Below are positions 1-7,772 of a DNA stretch of 33,458 nucleotides, in pieces. The notes beneath the pieces were generated by a model. The model saw only the letters and a list, made by a program, of their open reading frames with translations, made no database searches and was not told where the DNA came from. This DNA is from Gammaproteobacteria bacterium (lineage in GTDB: Bacteria; Pseudomonadota; Gammaproteobacteria; Steroidobacterales; GCA-2729495). Position 1 is the first letter of the stretch, and each line of letters begins with the position of its first letter. The translations under genes were made by a program, and so were the position numbers. The DNA lies in contig VGVH01000026.1 in NCBI GenBank assembly GCA_016874095.1, positions 1 through 33,458 on the forward strand. The letters run 5' to 3'.

Positions 1-76
1 GCACATGGACGCCTTCAGAAGTCCGCCGCCGCCCCGGAGTAAATCGGTCGCCGATCGCCGGGTCGAAGGACGCCGG

Positions 77-460
77 ATGCGGGCTTCCGTGCCCGACGAA
101 ACGCCGGCCGCCATCGCCGCCGCCCTTGTCGCGCGCCAGGCCGTCGGCCTGCCACTGCCTGGCAATCTCGACCAGCTCGCCGAACTCGGCGTGCCGGACG
201 AGGTGGTGGACGCGCTGCGAGAGTTGCTGCTTGCATCGGGGCAAGTGGTCGACGGCGAGGCGCGGCTGGTGCGGCTGTGGATCGCGCTGCTCGCGCGGTC
301 ACCGGCCGCCGCGGCGCTCGGCAGCGACGAGCGCGATGCCTTGAAGGGCAACGTGCTCGCCGGGCGCGAGGACCGCGAGTGGCGGCAGGTGCTGGCAGGC
401 GAGTTCGCCCGGATCAGTGCCGATGCCTGGTACTCGCCGGTTGCGATGGGCCGGGTGTGA
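77..460 (+). CDS. Hypothetical protein, about 127 aa
   Basis: I do not recognise a family. The frame is open from an ATG at 5, but I prefer the ATG at 77 because GAAGGA lies six bases upstream and the 24 residues before it are proline- and arginine-rich and look non-coding. The protein is acidic and mostly helical by eye: an alanine-rich N-terminal stretch, a central segment around LAELGVPDEVVDAL, a hydrophobic segment VRLWIALLARSP that is too short and too charged at its flanks to be a convincing membrane helix, and a C-terminus ending in WYSPVAMGRV. No signal peptide is visible. The next gene on the same strand begins 157 bases later, so an operon link is uncertain. Confidence 0.5.
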   Translation: MRASVPDETPAAIAAALVARQAVGLPLPGNLDQLAELGVPDEVVDALRELLLASGQVVDGEARLVRLWIALLARSPAAAALGSDERDALKGNVLAGREDREWRQVLAGEFARISADAWYSPVAMGRV

Positions 461-617
461 GCATGACGACTCGACGGAACGCGGGGCGATTTCCGGCGGA
501 CTGCCGCTGCCGGTTGCAGGCGGAGGAGTGGGCAAATCCAGGATGACGAATCGTGGCCCGGGAGCCGGGACGCGGCAGGTACTGCAAGCACCCGCTTTCC
601 GCCTGTAAGCTCCCACC

Positions 618-1067
618 ATGATCCGCCTCCTGCACATCCTCAGTTCCGCGCTGATGCTTGGCGTCGGCGTGGGCGCTTTCTGGTTCGTGCAGCGCGCGGC
701 GGCGACGCGCGACCCTGGCGTCATGCGCGAGGCGACGCATTCCGCGGTGGCGGCGGAGCTCGCGTTCGGGATCCCGGTCGCGATCGTGCAGCCGCTGACC
801 GGCTGGCTCCTGATGGAGCAGCTCGGGTACTCGTTCAGCAGCGTCTGGTTCTGGAGCGTGGTCGCTGCCTACATCGTCACCGGCATGTGCTGGGTGTACC
901 TGGTCAAGGCGGAGTTCCGGCTGCGCGCGCTGACCGCCGGGCGGGCAGCAGGCGGCGAAGTGGCCGGTCTCGACGCTGAATTCGCGGCAGCGCGTCGGCT
1001 GGCAGTCGCTACACTTGCCGGCGTGGTGCTGCTGTTCGCGCTGATGGTGTTTCGACCCGGGCTCTGA
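618..1067 (+). CDS. DUF2269-type integral membrane protein
   Basis: A 149-residue protein with about four hydrophobic helices: residues 1-25 (LLHILSSALMLGVGVGAF), about 45-68, about 75-97 (VWFWSVVAAYIVTGMCWVYL) and about 128-147 (VATLAGVVLLFALMVF). The LHILSSALMLGVGVGAF opening, the central GWLLMEQLG segment and the loop rich in charged residues before the last helix fit the DUF2269 family of bacterial inner-membrane proteins of unknown function. The ATG at 618 is followed directly by the first helix, so it is the natural start. It stands alone: the gene after it points the other way. The function is not known. Confidence 0.7.
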   Translation: MIRLLHILSSALMLGVGVGAFWFVQRAAATRDPGVMREATHSAVAAELAFGIPVAIVQPLTGWLLMEQLGYSFSSVWFWSVVAAYIVTGMCWVYLVKAEFRLRALTAGRAAGGEVAGLDAEFAAARRLAVATLAGVVLLFALMVFRPGL

Positions 1068-1071
1068 CGTC

Positions 1072-1110
1072 GAGGGTCGCGTGCGCACGCTCGCTGCGCG
1101 CGGCGACCTC
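1072..1110. terminator. GC-rich inverted repeat between convergent genes, possible terminator
   Basis: GAGGGTCGC (1072-1080) and GCGACCTC (1103-1110) are complementary except for one bulged G, and the inner arms GTGCGC and GCGCGC extend the pairing. The element sits in the 85-base gap between the DUF2269 gene and the convergent porin gene, where a bidirectional terminator would be expected. There is no T-tract on either side, so this is only a candidate. Confidence 0.25.
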
Positions 1111-1152
1111 ATGTCGGTCGTGCGTGGCACCAGCGCCTGAGCGGGCAGGGCC

Positions 1153-2373
1153 TCAGTCGGCCGCCCAGCCGTACCCGACCTCGAACCGCAGTCCCACGAC
1201 CAGCGCTTCTTCTATAGAGGGATCCGCGCCCGGGTCGATCACGTACTGGATGTCCGGCTGCAGGGTCAGCCAGTCGTTCACGGCAAAGTGGTAGGTCAGC
1301 TCGATGTTGGTCTCGCTGCTGCCGGCTTCGCCGCCGCCGCCCGCGACCGCTTCGCGAAACGGCGTGCCGGTGTTGACGATCGCCACCGCCAGCCCGAGCT
1401 GGTCCTCGCTGCGCCCGGGCAGGAGGCCGGTGTAGACGAGGCCGGCGCCCGTGTGGGACTCGAAGGCATTGATCCTGTCCTCGGCCACGCCGTAGCGGAG
1501 CCAGCCGCGCAGGCCCTCGGTCTCGCTGCCGCTTTCGCCGTAGAGCAGTCCGTCCACCGAGGCGTACCAGCCGGCGTTGTCGTCGCGGCGGGCGTCGCCG
1601 CCCAGTTCGTCGAAGGACGGGCTGTAGCGCCAGTAGCCGAGGTTCGCCTTGGCGATGCGCGTGCCGTACCAGTGCGCTTCGGCCACCAGCAGCGAGCCGT
1701 CGCCGAGGTCGAACTTGGTCCGGTCCGGCTGCTCCGGGTCGCCCGGCACGGCATCGAGCACCACCGCCTGCAGCGCGAGGCGCTCGCCCGCCTGCCAGCG
1801 CAGCCGCGCGCCGAGCCCGGCGATCGGGAAGATCGACGGCCCGTTCTCGCCGGTCTGGGCGATGTCCGTGCCGATGCCATGCGCGGAGTTGATGAACAGG
1901 CCCGCCGTGTCGATGGCGGCGAACTCGGAGTTCAGGTCGTAGAGGCCCGCGCGCACCGACCAGGCGTCGTTGCTGCCGAAGTTGAGCTCGGCCCACAGCT
2001 CGTAGAGGCGCGTGGCCTGCACCGCCGCGATGTTGCTCACGCCCTGGGCGTCGCCGACGTAGCGGCCGCTGAGATCATGGCCGTTGTTGTAGATGCCGTA
2101 GGCGAAGAGCGTGAGGCCCGGCACGCCGAGCAGCTTCTCGCCGTTCAGCGCGAGCGTGACATCCAGGTTGTCGACGTAGATGTCGCCTTCGTCCAGGCCA
2201 CCGTCGAGGTTGCGCCAGAACTTGCCCGTGTAGGTCGTGCCCAGTTCCCAGGCCGGGCAGGACTCGTCGGCGGGACTGCACTGCGCGCGCGCCGTAGCGG
2301 GGCCCAGGGTGGTGACGGCGGCCACGGCGGCGAGGCTGAGCGTGGATGCCCCGCGGGTGATGGTGTCGGTCAT
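1153..2373 (-). CDS. OprB-family carbohydrate-type porin
   Basis: A 406-residue outer-membrane porin. The start at 2373 (MTDTITRG) gives a clear signal peptide with a hydrophobic core (LSLAAVAAVTTLG) and a cleavage site after ATARA. The mature protein has OprB-family features: YTGKFWRNLDGGLDEGDIYVDNLDV near the N-terminus, the central LYELWAELNFGSNDAWSVRAGLYDLNSEF block, and alternating beta strands to the end, where QPDIQYVIDPG matches the conserved late strand. OprB porins let sugars and small solutes cross the outer membrane; the substrate here cannot be read from sequence. The C-terminus is GYGWAAD rather than the usual terminal aromatic residue. An upstream extension to 2520 is open but arginine-rich and lacks a signal peptide. 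The promoter side carries two inverted repeats. Confidence 0.85.
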   Translation of the reverse strand: MTDTITRGASTLSLAAVAAVTTLGPATARAQCSPADESCPAWELGTTYTGKFWRNLDGGLDEGDIYVDNLDVTLALNGEKLLGVPGLTLFAYGIYNNGHDLSGRYVGDAQGVSNIAAVQATRLYELWAELNFGSNDAWSVRAGLYDLNSEFAAIDTAGLFINSAHGIGTDIAQTGENGPSIFPIAGLGARLRWQAGERLALQAVVLDAVPGDPEQPDRTKFDLGDGSLLVAEAHWYGTRIAKANLGYWRYSPSFDELGGDARRDDNAGWYASVDGLLYGESGSETEGLRGWLRYGVAEDRINAFESHTGAGLVYTGLLPGRSEDQLGLAVAIVNTGTPFREAVAGGGGEAGSSETNIELTYHFAVNDWLTLQPDIQYVIDPGADPSIEEALVVGLRFEVGYGWAAD

Positions 2374-2419
2374 GGTGGACGCGATCGCGCCGTGGCTGGA
2401 ACGCTGCGCACGATCCGGT

Positions 2420-2436
2420 ACCGCGGCATCCGCGGT
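2420..2436. promoter_or_regulatory. Perfect 7-3-7 inverted repeat upstream of porin
   Basis: ACCGCGG-CAT-CCGCGGT is a perfect inverted repeat of 7-base arms with a 3-base spacer. It lies 47 bases upstream of the porin start, within the 153-base region between two divergent reading frames. Dyads of this size and spacing are typical operator shapes, but no regulator gene is adjacent and the region is GC-rich, so a chance dyad cannot be excluded. Confidence 0.3.
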
Positions 2437-2510
2437 CAAGCCGGAGGCCGCGGCAAGGTGTCGCAGGCCGCCAGGTCGCCGCCAGCGCGTCGACGCACCA
2501 TGGCGTGCAA

Positions 2511-2527
2511 TGGCCCACAATGGGCCA
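2511..2527. promoter_or_regulatory. Perfect 7-3-7 inverted repeat abutting a start codon
   Basis: TGGCCCA-CAA-TGGGCCA is a second perfect 7-3-7 dyad. Its last base is the A of the ATG at 2527. It overlaps a 10-base-period direct repeat of CAATGG (2509-2514 and 2519-2524). A factor bound here would block translation or transcription initiation of the small ORF and could also act on the porin, whose start is 138 bases away. Confidence 0.35.
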
Positions 2528-2739
2528 TGACGAACCGCATGCCCGCCGATGCCGATCCCCTGGCGCAGGCCCTGGCCTGGCTCCTCGCCGGCGACGGCAT
2601 CACGCGCCAGCGCCTCGAGGAGGCCTCGTCCCGCTTCGGGCTGACGCCACTGCAGTCCGCCGTGCTGTTCCGCTACGGCTCGGCCACCTGCCCGGAGCTC
2701 TACGAGCCCGGCGCGCAGGATCCCGGCGAGACGTCCTAG
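2527..2739 (+). CDS. Small hypothetical protein, 70 aa
   Basis: A possible 70-residue protein starting MTNRMPADADPLAQ. It is predicted mostly helical, with an amphipathic first half (LAQALAWLLAGDGITRQRLEEASSRFGL) and LTPLQSAVLFRYGSATCPELYE after it; there is no signal peptide or membrane helix. I recognise no family. It diverges from the porin and its stop codon overlaps the stop codon of the convergent metallo-hydrolase (shared CTAG at 2736-2739). Protein-like composition and the dyad at its start support a real gene, but no good Shine-Dalgarno is visible because the dyad occupies that position. Confidence 0.45.
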   Translation: MTNRMPADADPLAQALAWLLAGDGITRQRLEEASSRFGLTPLQSAVLFRYGSATCPELYEPGAQDPGETS

Positions 2740-3383
2740 CGCTGCAGCGCGCGGTCGGAGACGAAGGGATTGGTCTTGCGCTCGGCGCCGAAGGTCGAGG
2801 TGGGGCCGTGGCCGGGCACGAAGGTGACGTCGTCGCCCAGCGGCCAGAGGCGGCTGGTGATGGAGCGGATCAGGGTCGCGTGGTCGCCGCGCGGGAAATC
2901 CGTGCGGCCGATGGAGCCCGCGAACAGCACGTCGCCGACGAAGGCGATGCGGTCGGCGCGGTGGAAGAACACCACGTGCCCGGGCGTGTGGCCGGGGCAG
3001 TGGCAGACCTCCAGCTGCTCGTCGCCGAGCGCCACCGTGTCGCCCTGGTAGAGCCAGCGGTCCGGCGTGAAGCTCTCCGCCGACGGGAAGCCGAACATCC
3101 GCGACTGCTCCGGCAGCAGGTCGATCCAGAACTGGTCCTCCGGGTGCGGGCCGATGATCGGCACGCCGAGCTGGCGCGCCAGCGCCGCTGTCGCGCCCGC
3201 ATGATCAATGTGGGTATGGGTGAGCAGGATCTGCGTCACCTTGACGCCTTCCTCGCGGATGGCCTCGAGGATCGCGTCGATATCGCCGCCCGGATCGACG
3301 ACTGCTCCTTCGAGCGATGATTCCGCCCAGACGATCGAGCAGTTCTGCTGGAACGGAGTCACCGGCACGACGCGCGCTTGCAT
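2736..3383 (-). CDS. MBL-fold metallo-hydrolase, YcbL/glyoxalase II-like
   Basis: A 215-residue metallo-beta-lactamase-fold hydrolase. Metal ligands are in place: THTHIDH (His56, His58, Asp60, His61), His132 in CPGHTPGH, Asp151 in FVGDVLFAGS and the late His in FVPGHGP. GSIGRTDFPRGD and the short C-terminus (KTNPFVSD) match the compact YcbL subgroup of glyoxalase II-related enzymes, which lack the helical substrate domain of GloB. The likely reaction is hydrolysis of a thioester such as S-lactoylglutathione, but the true substrate is uncertain. The length is typical for YcbL (about 215). The ATG at 3383 begins exactly where family members begin (QARVVPVTPFQQNC). No partner gene is next to it in the same direction. 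Confidence 0.9.
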   Translation of the reverse strand: MQARVVPVTPFQQNCSIVWAESSLEGAVVDPGGDIDAILEAIREEGVKVTQILLTHTHIDHAGATAALARQLGVPIIGPHPEDQFWIDLLPEQSRMFGFPSAESFTPDRWLYQGDTVALGDEQLEVCHCPGHTPGHVVFFHRADRIAFVGDVLFAGSIGRTDFPRGDHATLIRSITSRLWPLGDDVTFVPGHGPTSTFGAERKTNPFVSDRALQR

Positions 3384-3451
3384 GTGTGCATTGTGACCGA
3401 AACCGTTGCCGCGCAGGCGCTGCTCAAGTCCCGGTTATTCAGGAGCTTAGC

Positions 3452-3479
3452 TTGTAATCGGGCGAAACCCTGTCAGAAT
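3452..3479 (+). promoter_or_regulatory. Candidate sigma70 promoter for the GGDEF-EAL gene
   Basis: TTGTAA (3452-3457) and CAGAAT (3474-3479) are separated by 16 bases; each hexamer matches consensus at four of six positions. A transcript starting near 3486 would have a leader of about 110 bases and would exclude the upstream ATG at 3378. A GGACCG/CGGTCC hairpin (3508-3527) would fall in the leader. Confidence 0.3.
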
Positions 3480-3596
3480 GCTGGCGTGCGCTGCGGGCAA
3501 GGGTCGCGGACCGGTGGGGATCGGTCCAGCACGCAACGGGTTGTCGCATCAGCAGGCCTTTCGCCCGCGCGGCCGTCGACAAGGACAGGCGCTGCG

Positions 3597-6254
3597 GTGG
3601 ATCACGGCTCGACATTGACGGGACTGCAACGGCTGCTGGGTTCCACCAGGACCGCCGGCGGCCTCGACATCGCGCTGACCAAGATCGCCGTCGACTTCCA
3701 GAACCTCGACACGCCCGATCCCGCCCAGCTGGTCGCGAGCGGCATCGAAACGATCCGCGCCGGCACCGGCTGTGACGCCGTCTGCGTCGCCCTGCTCGAC
3801 GAGGCCGGCGACGGCATCCAGCGCGTGTTCGCGGCGCGCGACACGTTTTCCGCCATCAATCCCGAGGTGCTCGAGGGCCAGGCCTTGTCCAACTGGCCGT
3901 GGCTCACGGCGAGTTTCGTCAACCTGCGCCTCGTCGGCATCGCCAACACCGCCAACGCGCTGGTCCCCCAGGCGGTCGATGCCGAGCACCTGCGGACGCT
4001 GGGCGTCGCCGCCTTCCTGCTGGTGGGCTTCGAGATCGCCAAGCGGCGCGGTGGCTTCATCGCCTTCTTCTACGGCCAGCCGCAGGCGTTGTGGAACGCC
4101 GATCACCAGTTGCTGCTGAAGCTGCTCGGCTCGAGCCTCGCGGCCGGACTCGACCGCGTGAATGCCCGCGACCGGCTGCGCGAACTGTCCGAGCGCGACG
4201 ACATCATGATCGGGATCGCCAACGACGGCACCTGGGAATTCGACCCGGTCGACGGCAACACGCGATTCTCGCCGCGCTGGCTGTCGATCATGGGCTACAC
4301 CGAGGCCGACGTGCGCCGCTACGCCATCGACTGGCGCAAGCTCGTCCACACCCAGGAGCTGCCGCGCGTGCAGGCCATGCTCCGCGACCACATTGCCGGG
4401 CGCATTCCCGTGTTCGAGAGCGTGCACCGCATGCAGCGCAAGGACGGGGAGTGGCGCTGGATGCACTGCCGCGCCCGCGCGCTGCTGCACCCGGACGGGC
4501 GCCTCAGGAAGCTGATCGGCGTCGAGACCGACATCACCGAGCAGAAGATCTACGAGGAGGCGCTCTTCAAGGAGAAGGAGAGCGCGCAGATCACCCTGCA
4601 GTCCATCGGCGACGGCGTGGTCACGACGGACGCCGAATGCACCGTCGAGTACCTTAACCCGATCGCCGAGGAGCTGACCGGCTGGAAGCTGGAGGAGGCC
4701 GCCGGCCGCAAGATCGACGACGTGTTCCGCGGCTTCCACGAGGAGACCTGCGAGCCGCTGGAGAACCCGCTGTCGGTGGCCATCCGCCGCTCCCGCTCGG
4801 TCAAGTCCGTGCGGCCGATGCTGCTCATCCGCCGCGACGGCAACGAGCTCTACATCGAGAGCACCGCGGCGCCGATCCGCAACGACCGCGGCGACGTGAA
4901 GGGCGCTGTGCTGGTGTTCCACGACGTGAGCGAGTCGCGCGAACTGAATCGCCGGCTGTCCTACCACGCGAGCCACGACGTGCTTACCGGGCTGGTCAAC
5001 CGGCCCGAATTCGAGGCGCGACTCGAGCGCGCGCTGAAGAGCGCCAGGGCGAAGGAAACCTCCTACGCGTTGTGCTACCTCGACCTCGACCAGTTCAAGA
5101 TGATCAACGACTCCTGCGGCCACAACGCCGGCGATGCCCTGCTGGGCCAGCTCGGCGCGCTGCTCAAGTCCAAGATCCGCTGGCGCGACACCCTGGCCCG
5201 CCTCGGCGGCGACGAGTTCGGCCTGCTGCTGGAGAGCTGCACGGTCGAGGAGGCGATCAAGGCGGCCGAGAGCCTGAAGGCCGCGATCCAGGAGCACCGC
5301 TTCATCTGGGACGACCGCAGTTTCCGTCTCGGCTGCAGCATCGGCGTCGTGCCGATCACGCCCGAGATGCATGACGTCGCCGGGCTGCTGTCGGCGGGCG
5401 ACAGCGCCTGCCAGGCCGCCAAGGCGGCCGGCCGCAACCGCATCTACAGCTACCAGGAAAACGACCTCGACCTGATCCGCCGGCGCCGGGAGATGCAGTG
5501 GGCCGCGCGCATCACCAGCGCGCTCGAGGAGTCGCGCTTCGAGCTCTTCCGCATGCCGATCCAGCCCCTGCAGGAGAAGGAGTACGGCATGCACTACGAG
5601 ATCCTGCTGCGCATGCGCGACGAGCAGGGTGCGCTGGTGTCGCCGGACCTGTTCATCACCGCCGCGGAGCGCTACGGCATCACGCCGCGCATCGACCGCT
5701 GGGTCGTCGAGACGGCGTTCCGCTGGCTGGTGTCCGAGGCCGACGAGCGCGAGCGGCTGGCGCTCTGCTCGATCAACCTCTCCGGGCTGAGCCTGGTCGA
5801 CGACGACTTCCTGCCGTTCGTGATCCGCCAGTTCCAGCGCAGCGGGCTCGATGCGCGCAAGATCTGCTTCGAGATCACCGAGACCTCCGCGATCGCCAGC
5901 TACGCGCAGGCGAGCCGCTTCATCAATGCGCTGAAGGACCTCGGCTGCCGCTTTGCGCTCGACGACTTCGGCACCGGCCTGTCGTCGTTCGGTTACCTCA
6001 AGCACTTCCCGGTCGATTTCCTCAAGATCGACGGCAGCTTCGTCAAGGAAATCCTCCACGATCCCATCGACCGCGAAATGGTGCGCTCGATCAACGAGAT
6101 CGGGCACCTCACCGGCAAGAAGACCATCGCCGAGTACGCCGCGAATGCCGAGATCATCACGATGCTGAAGGGCATGGGCATCGACTACGCCCAGGGCTAC
6201 GGCATCTCGGAGCCCAAGCGCATCCTCATGGCCGCCGCCGCAGCGAGCGCATGA
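3597..6254 (+). CDS. GAF-PAS-PAS-GGDEF-EAL cyclic-di-GMP signalling protein
   Basis: About 885 residues from a GTG at 3597 (AAGGA lies 11 bases upstream). The frame is open back to an ATG at 3378, but those 73 codons look non-coding and overlap the divergent hydrolase start. Order: a GAF-like sensor (about residues 15-195), a PAS domain ending in GVETDITEQK, a second PAS ending in VLVFHDVSES, a GGDEF domain with an intact GGDEF motif near residue 537 and a product-inhibition site RWRD five residues before it, then an EAL domain. The EAL signature is EIL (near residue 668). NLSG, FEITET, ALDDFGTG, LKIDG and QGYG are present, so the phosphodiesterase residues look largely intact; AEYAANAE replaces the usual AEGVE-type loop. 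Both synthesis and breakdown of cyclic di-GMP are possible. There is no membrane segment, so it is a cytoplasmic sensor. Its stop overlaps the next start. Confidence 0.92.
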   Translation: MDHGSTLTGLQRLLGSTRTAGGLDIALTKIAVDFQNLDTPDPAQLVASGIETIRAGTGCDAVCVALLDEAGDGIQRVFAARDTFSAINPEVLEGQALSNWPWLTASFVNLRLVGIANTANALVPQAVDAEHLRTLGVAAFLLVGFEIAKRRGGFIAFFYGQPQALWNADHQLLLKLLGSSLAAGLDRVNARDRLRELSERDDIMIGIANDGTWEFDPVDGNTRFSPRWLSIMGYTEADVRRYAIDWRKLVHTQELPRVQAMLRDHIAGRIPVFESVHRMQRKDGEWRWMHCRARALLHPDGRLRKLIGVETDITEQKIYEEALFKEKESAQITLQSIGDGVVTTDAECTVEYLNPIAEELTGWKLEEAAGRKIDDVFRGFHEETCEPLENPLSVAIRRSRSVKSVRPMLLIRRDGNELYIESTAAPIRNDRGDVKGAVLVFHDVSESRELNRRLSYHASHDVLTGLVNRPEFEARLERALKSARAKETSYALCYLDLDQFKMINDSCGHNAGDALLGQLGALLKSKIRWRDTLARLGGDEFGLLLESCTVEEAIKAAESLKAAIQEHRFIWDDRSFRLGCSIGVVPITPEMHDVAGLLSAGDSACQAAKAAGRNRIYSYQENDLDLIRRRREMQWAARITSALEESRFELFRMPIQPLQEKEYGMHYEILLRMRDEQGALVSPDLFITAAERYGITPRIDRWVVETAFRWLVSEADERERLALCSINLSGLSLVDDDFLPFVIRQFQRSGLDARKICFEITETSAIASYAQASRFINALKDLGCRFALDDFGTGLSSFGYLKHFPVDFLKIDGSFVKEILHDPIDREMVRSINEIGHLTGKKTIAEYAANAEIITMLKGMGIDYAQGYGISEPKRILMAAAAASA

Positions 6255-7735
6255 CGGACGCTGCGCGCGCGGACCTGCAGAAGCGCTACGCCGAGGCGGT
6301 TGTCCTGCATCAGCAGGGCCGCCTGCGCGAGGCCGAGGACATCTACCGCGGGATCATCGACCGCGCGCCCGACCATGCCGACGCCATCCACCACCTGGGC
6401 GTGATCGCCTTCCAGGCGGGCCACCCGCGCGATGCCATCGACATCATCCGCGACTCGGTCCGCATCAACCCGCGCAACGCCGCTGCCTACTCCAACCTGG
6501 GCCTGGCCTACGAGCGCTGCGGTCGCTACGACGAGGCGGTGGCGAGCTACGACCGCGCGCTGGAGCTGAAGCCGGCCTACCCGGACGCCCTCTACAACCG
6601 CGGCAACGCGCTGCGCGAGCGCGGCGACTTGGAGGCCGCGCTCGCGAGCTACGATGCCGCGCTGGCCCAGCATCCCGGCTACGTCGAGGCGCAGGTCAAC
6701 CGCGGCCGCGCGCTGCGCGAGCTCGGCCGGCCGGCCGACGCCATCGCGGCCTACGACGCCGCGCTCGCGCTCAAGCCGGGATTCGCGCCGGCGCTGCTCA
6801 ACCAGGCGTTCGCGCGGCTGGTGACGGGCGACTATGCCCGCGGGCTGCCGCAGTTCGAGGCGCGCTGGCAGGAGCAGCAGCCCGCCGGCGCGCGCCGCTC
6901 GTTTCCCGCGCCCTGGTGGGACGGGAGCGAGCCGGTGGCGGGCGCAACGGTCTTCCTCTACGCCGAGCAGGGCATCGGCGACACGCTGCAGTTCTGCCGC
7001 TACGCGCCGCTGCTCGCCGCGCGCGGCGCCCGCGTGGTGCTCGAGGTGCAGCAGCCGCTCGTCAGCCTGATGCAGAGTCTCGCCGGCGTCGCGGCCGTGA
7101 TCCCGGCGGGCGCGCCGCTGCCGGCCATGGATTTCCACTGCCCCCTGCCGAGCCTGCCGCTCGCCTTCGCCACCACGGTCGAGACCATTCCTGCCGGTGC
7201 GGCGTACCTGGGCGCGGATCCGCAACGCGTCGCCGACTGGCAGGAGCGGCTCGGGCCGCGACGGCATGGCGGCGCCGGCCGGCGCATCGGCCTGGTCTGG
7301 TCCGGCAACGCGGCTTTTCTCAACGACCGGCAGCGTTCGCTCACGCTCGGGCAGCTGGAGCCGCTGCTCACGGCGGATGCCGACATCGTCTGCCTGCAGA
7401 AGGAGCTGCGCGAGGACGACGTCGAGCGTTATCGCGCGCGCGCCGACCGGATCCGGTTTTTCGGCGACGCGCTCGAGGACTTCGCCGACACGGCGGCCCT
7501 CACCGCCTGCATGGATCTCGTGGTGTCGGTCGATACCGCCGGCGCCCACCTCGCCGGCGCGCTCGGCCGCCCGCTCTGGCTGCTGCTGCCGTACGCGCCG
7601 GACTGGTGCTGGCTGCTCGAACGCGCCGACTCGCCCTGGTACCCCACGGCCCGGCTGTTCCGCCAGCGCGCCCCGCGTGAGTGGGCCGGCGTGCTGCAAG
7701 AGGTGCGCGCGGCGCTCGACGCGGGTTCGGCCTGA
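6251..7735 (+). CDS. TPR-repeat protein with GT9-like glycosyltransferase domain
   Basis: 494 residues. The N-terminal half holds five clear 34-residue TPR units plus a partial sixth (for example GRYDEAVASYDRALELKP), which form a protein-binding solenoid. The C-terminal half (about residues 215-494) has features of the ADP-heptose transferase-like GT9 fold: YAEQGIGDTLQFCRYAPLL, IGLVWSGN, and SVDTAGAHLAGALGRP with the conserved Asp-Thr and His of the nucleotide-sugar site. The likely role is transfer of a sugar to a glycan or protein; the acceptor is unknown. The start ATG overlaps the TGA of the cyclic-di-GMP gene (ATGA, 6251-6254), so the two are probably translationally coupled. It has no signal peptide and is probably cytoplasmic. 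Catalytic activity has to be considered unproven because many TPR-GT9 proteins are uncharacterised. Confidence 0.88.
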   Translation: MTDAARADLQKRYAEAVVLHQQGRLREAEDIYRGIIDRAPDHADAIHHLGVIAFQAGHPRDAIDIIRDSVRINPRNAAAYSNLGLAYERCGRYDEAVASYDRALELKPAYPDALYNRGNALRERGDLEAALASYDAALAQHPGYVEAQVNRGRALRELGRPADAIAAYDAALALKPGFAPALLNQAFARLVTGDYARGLPQFEARWQEQQPAGARRSFPAPWWDGSEPVAGATVFLYAEQGIGDTLQFCRYAPLLAARGARVVLEVQQPLVSLMQSLAGVAAVIPAGAPLPAMDFHCPLPSLPLAFATTVETIPAGAAYLGADPQRVADWQERLGPRRHGGAGRRIGLVWSGNAAFLNDRQRSLTLGQLEPLLTADADIVCLQKELREDDVERYRARADRIRFFGDALEDFADTAALTACMDLVVSVDTAGAHLAGALGRPLWLLLPYAPDWCWLLERADSPWYPTARLFRQRAPREWAGVLQEVRAALDAGSA

Positions 7736-7772
7736 CGGCGCACGCCGCGCCGCTCAGCGCAGCCAGGCGCGG

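Noticed and set aside
494-509. CGGCGG-ACTG-CCGCTG hairpin after the first gene as a terminator
   Set aside because: Short stem with one G-U pair and no T-tract.
3378-3596. 73-codon N-terminal extension of the GGDEF-EAL protein
   Set aside because: It overlaps the divergent hydrolase start and a candidate promoter, and its composition is not domain-like.
3549-6107. 852-codon open frame antisense to the GGDEF-EAL gene
   Set aside because: Shadow of a real gene; no recognisable domain and low-complexity Ala/Asp/Val/Arg composition.
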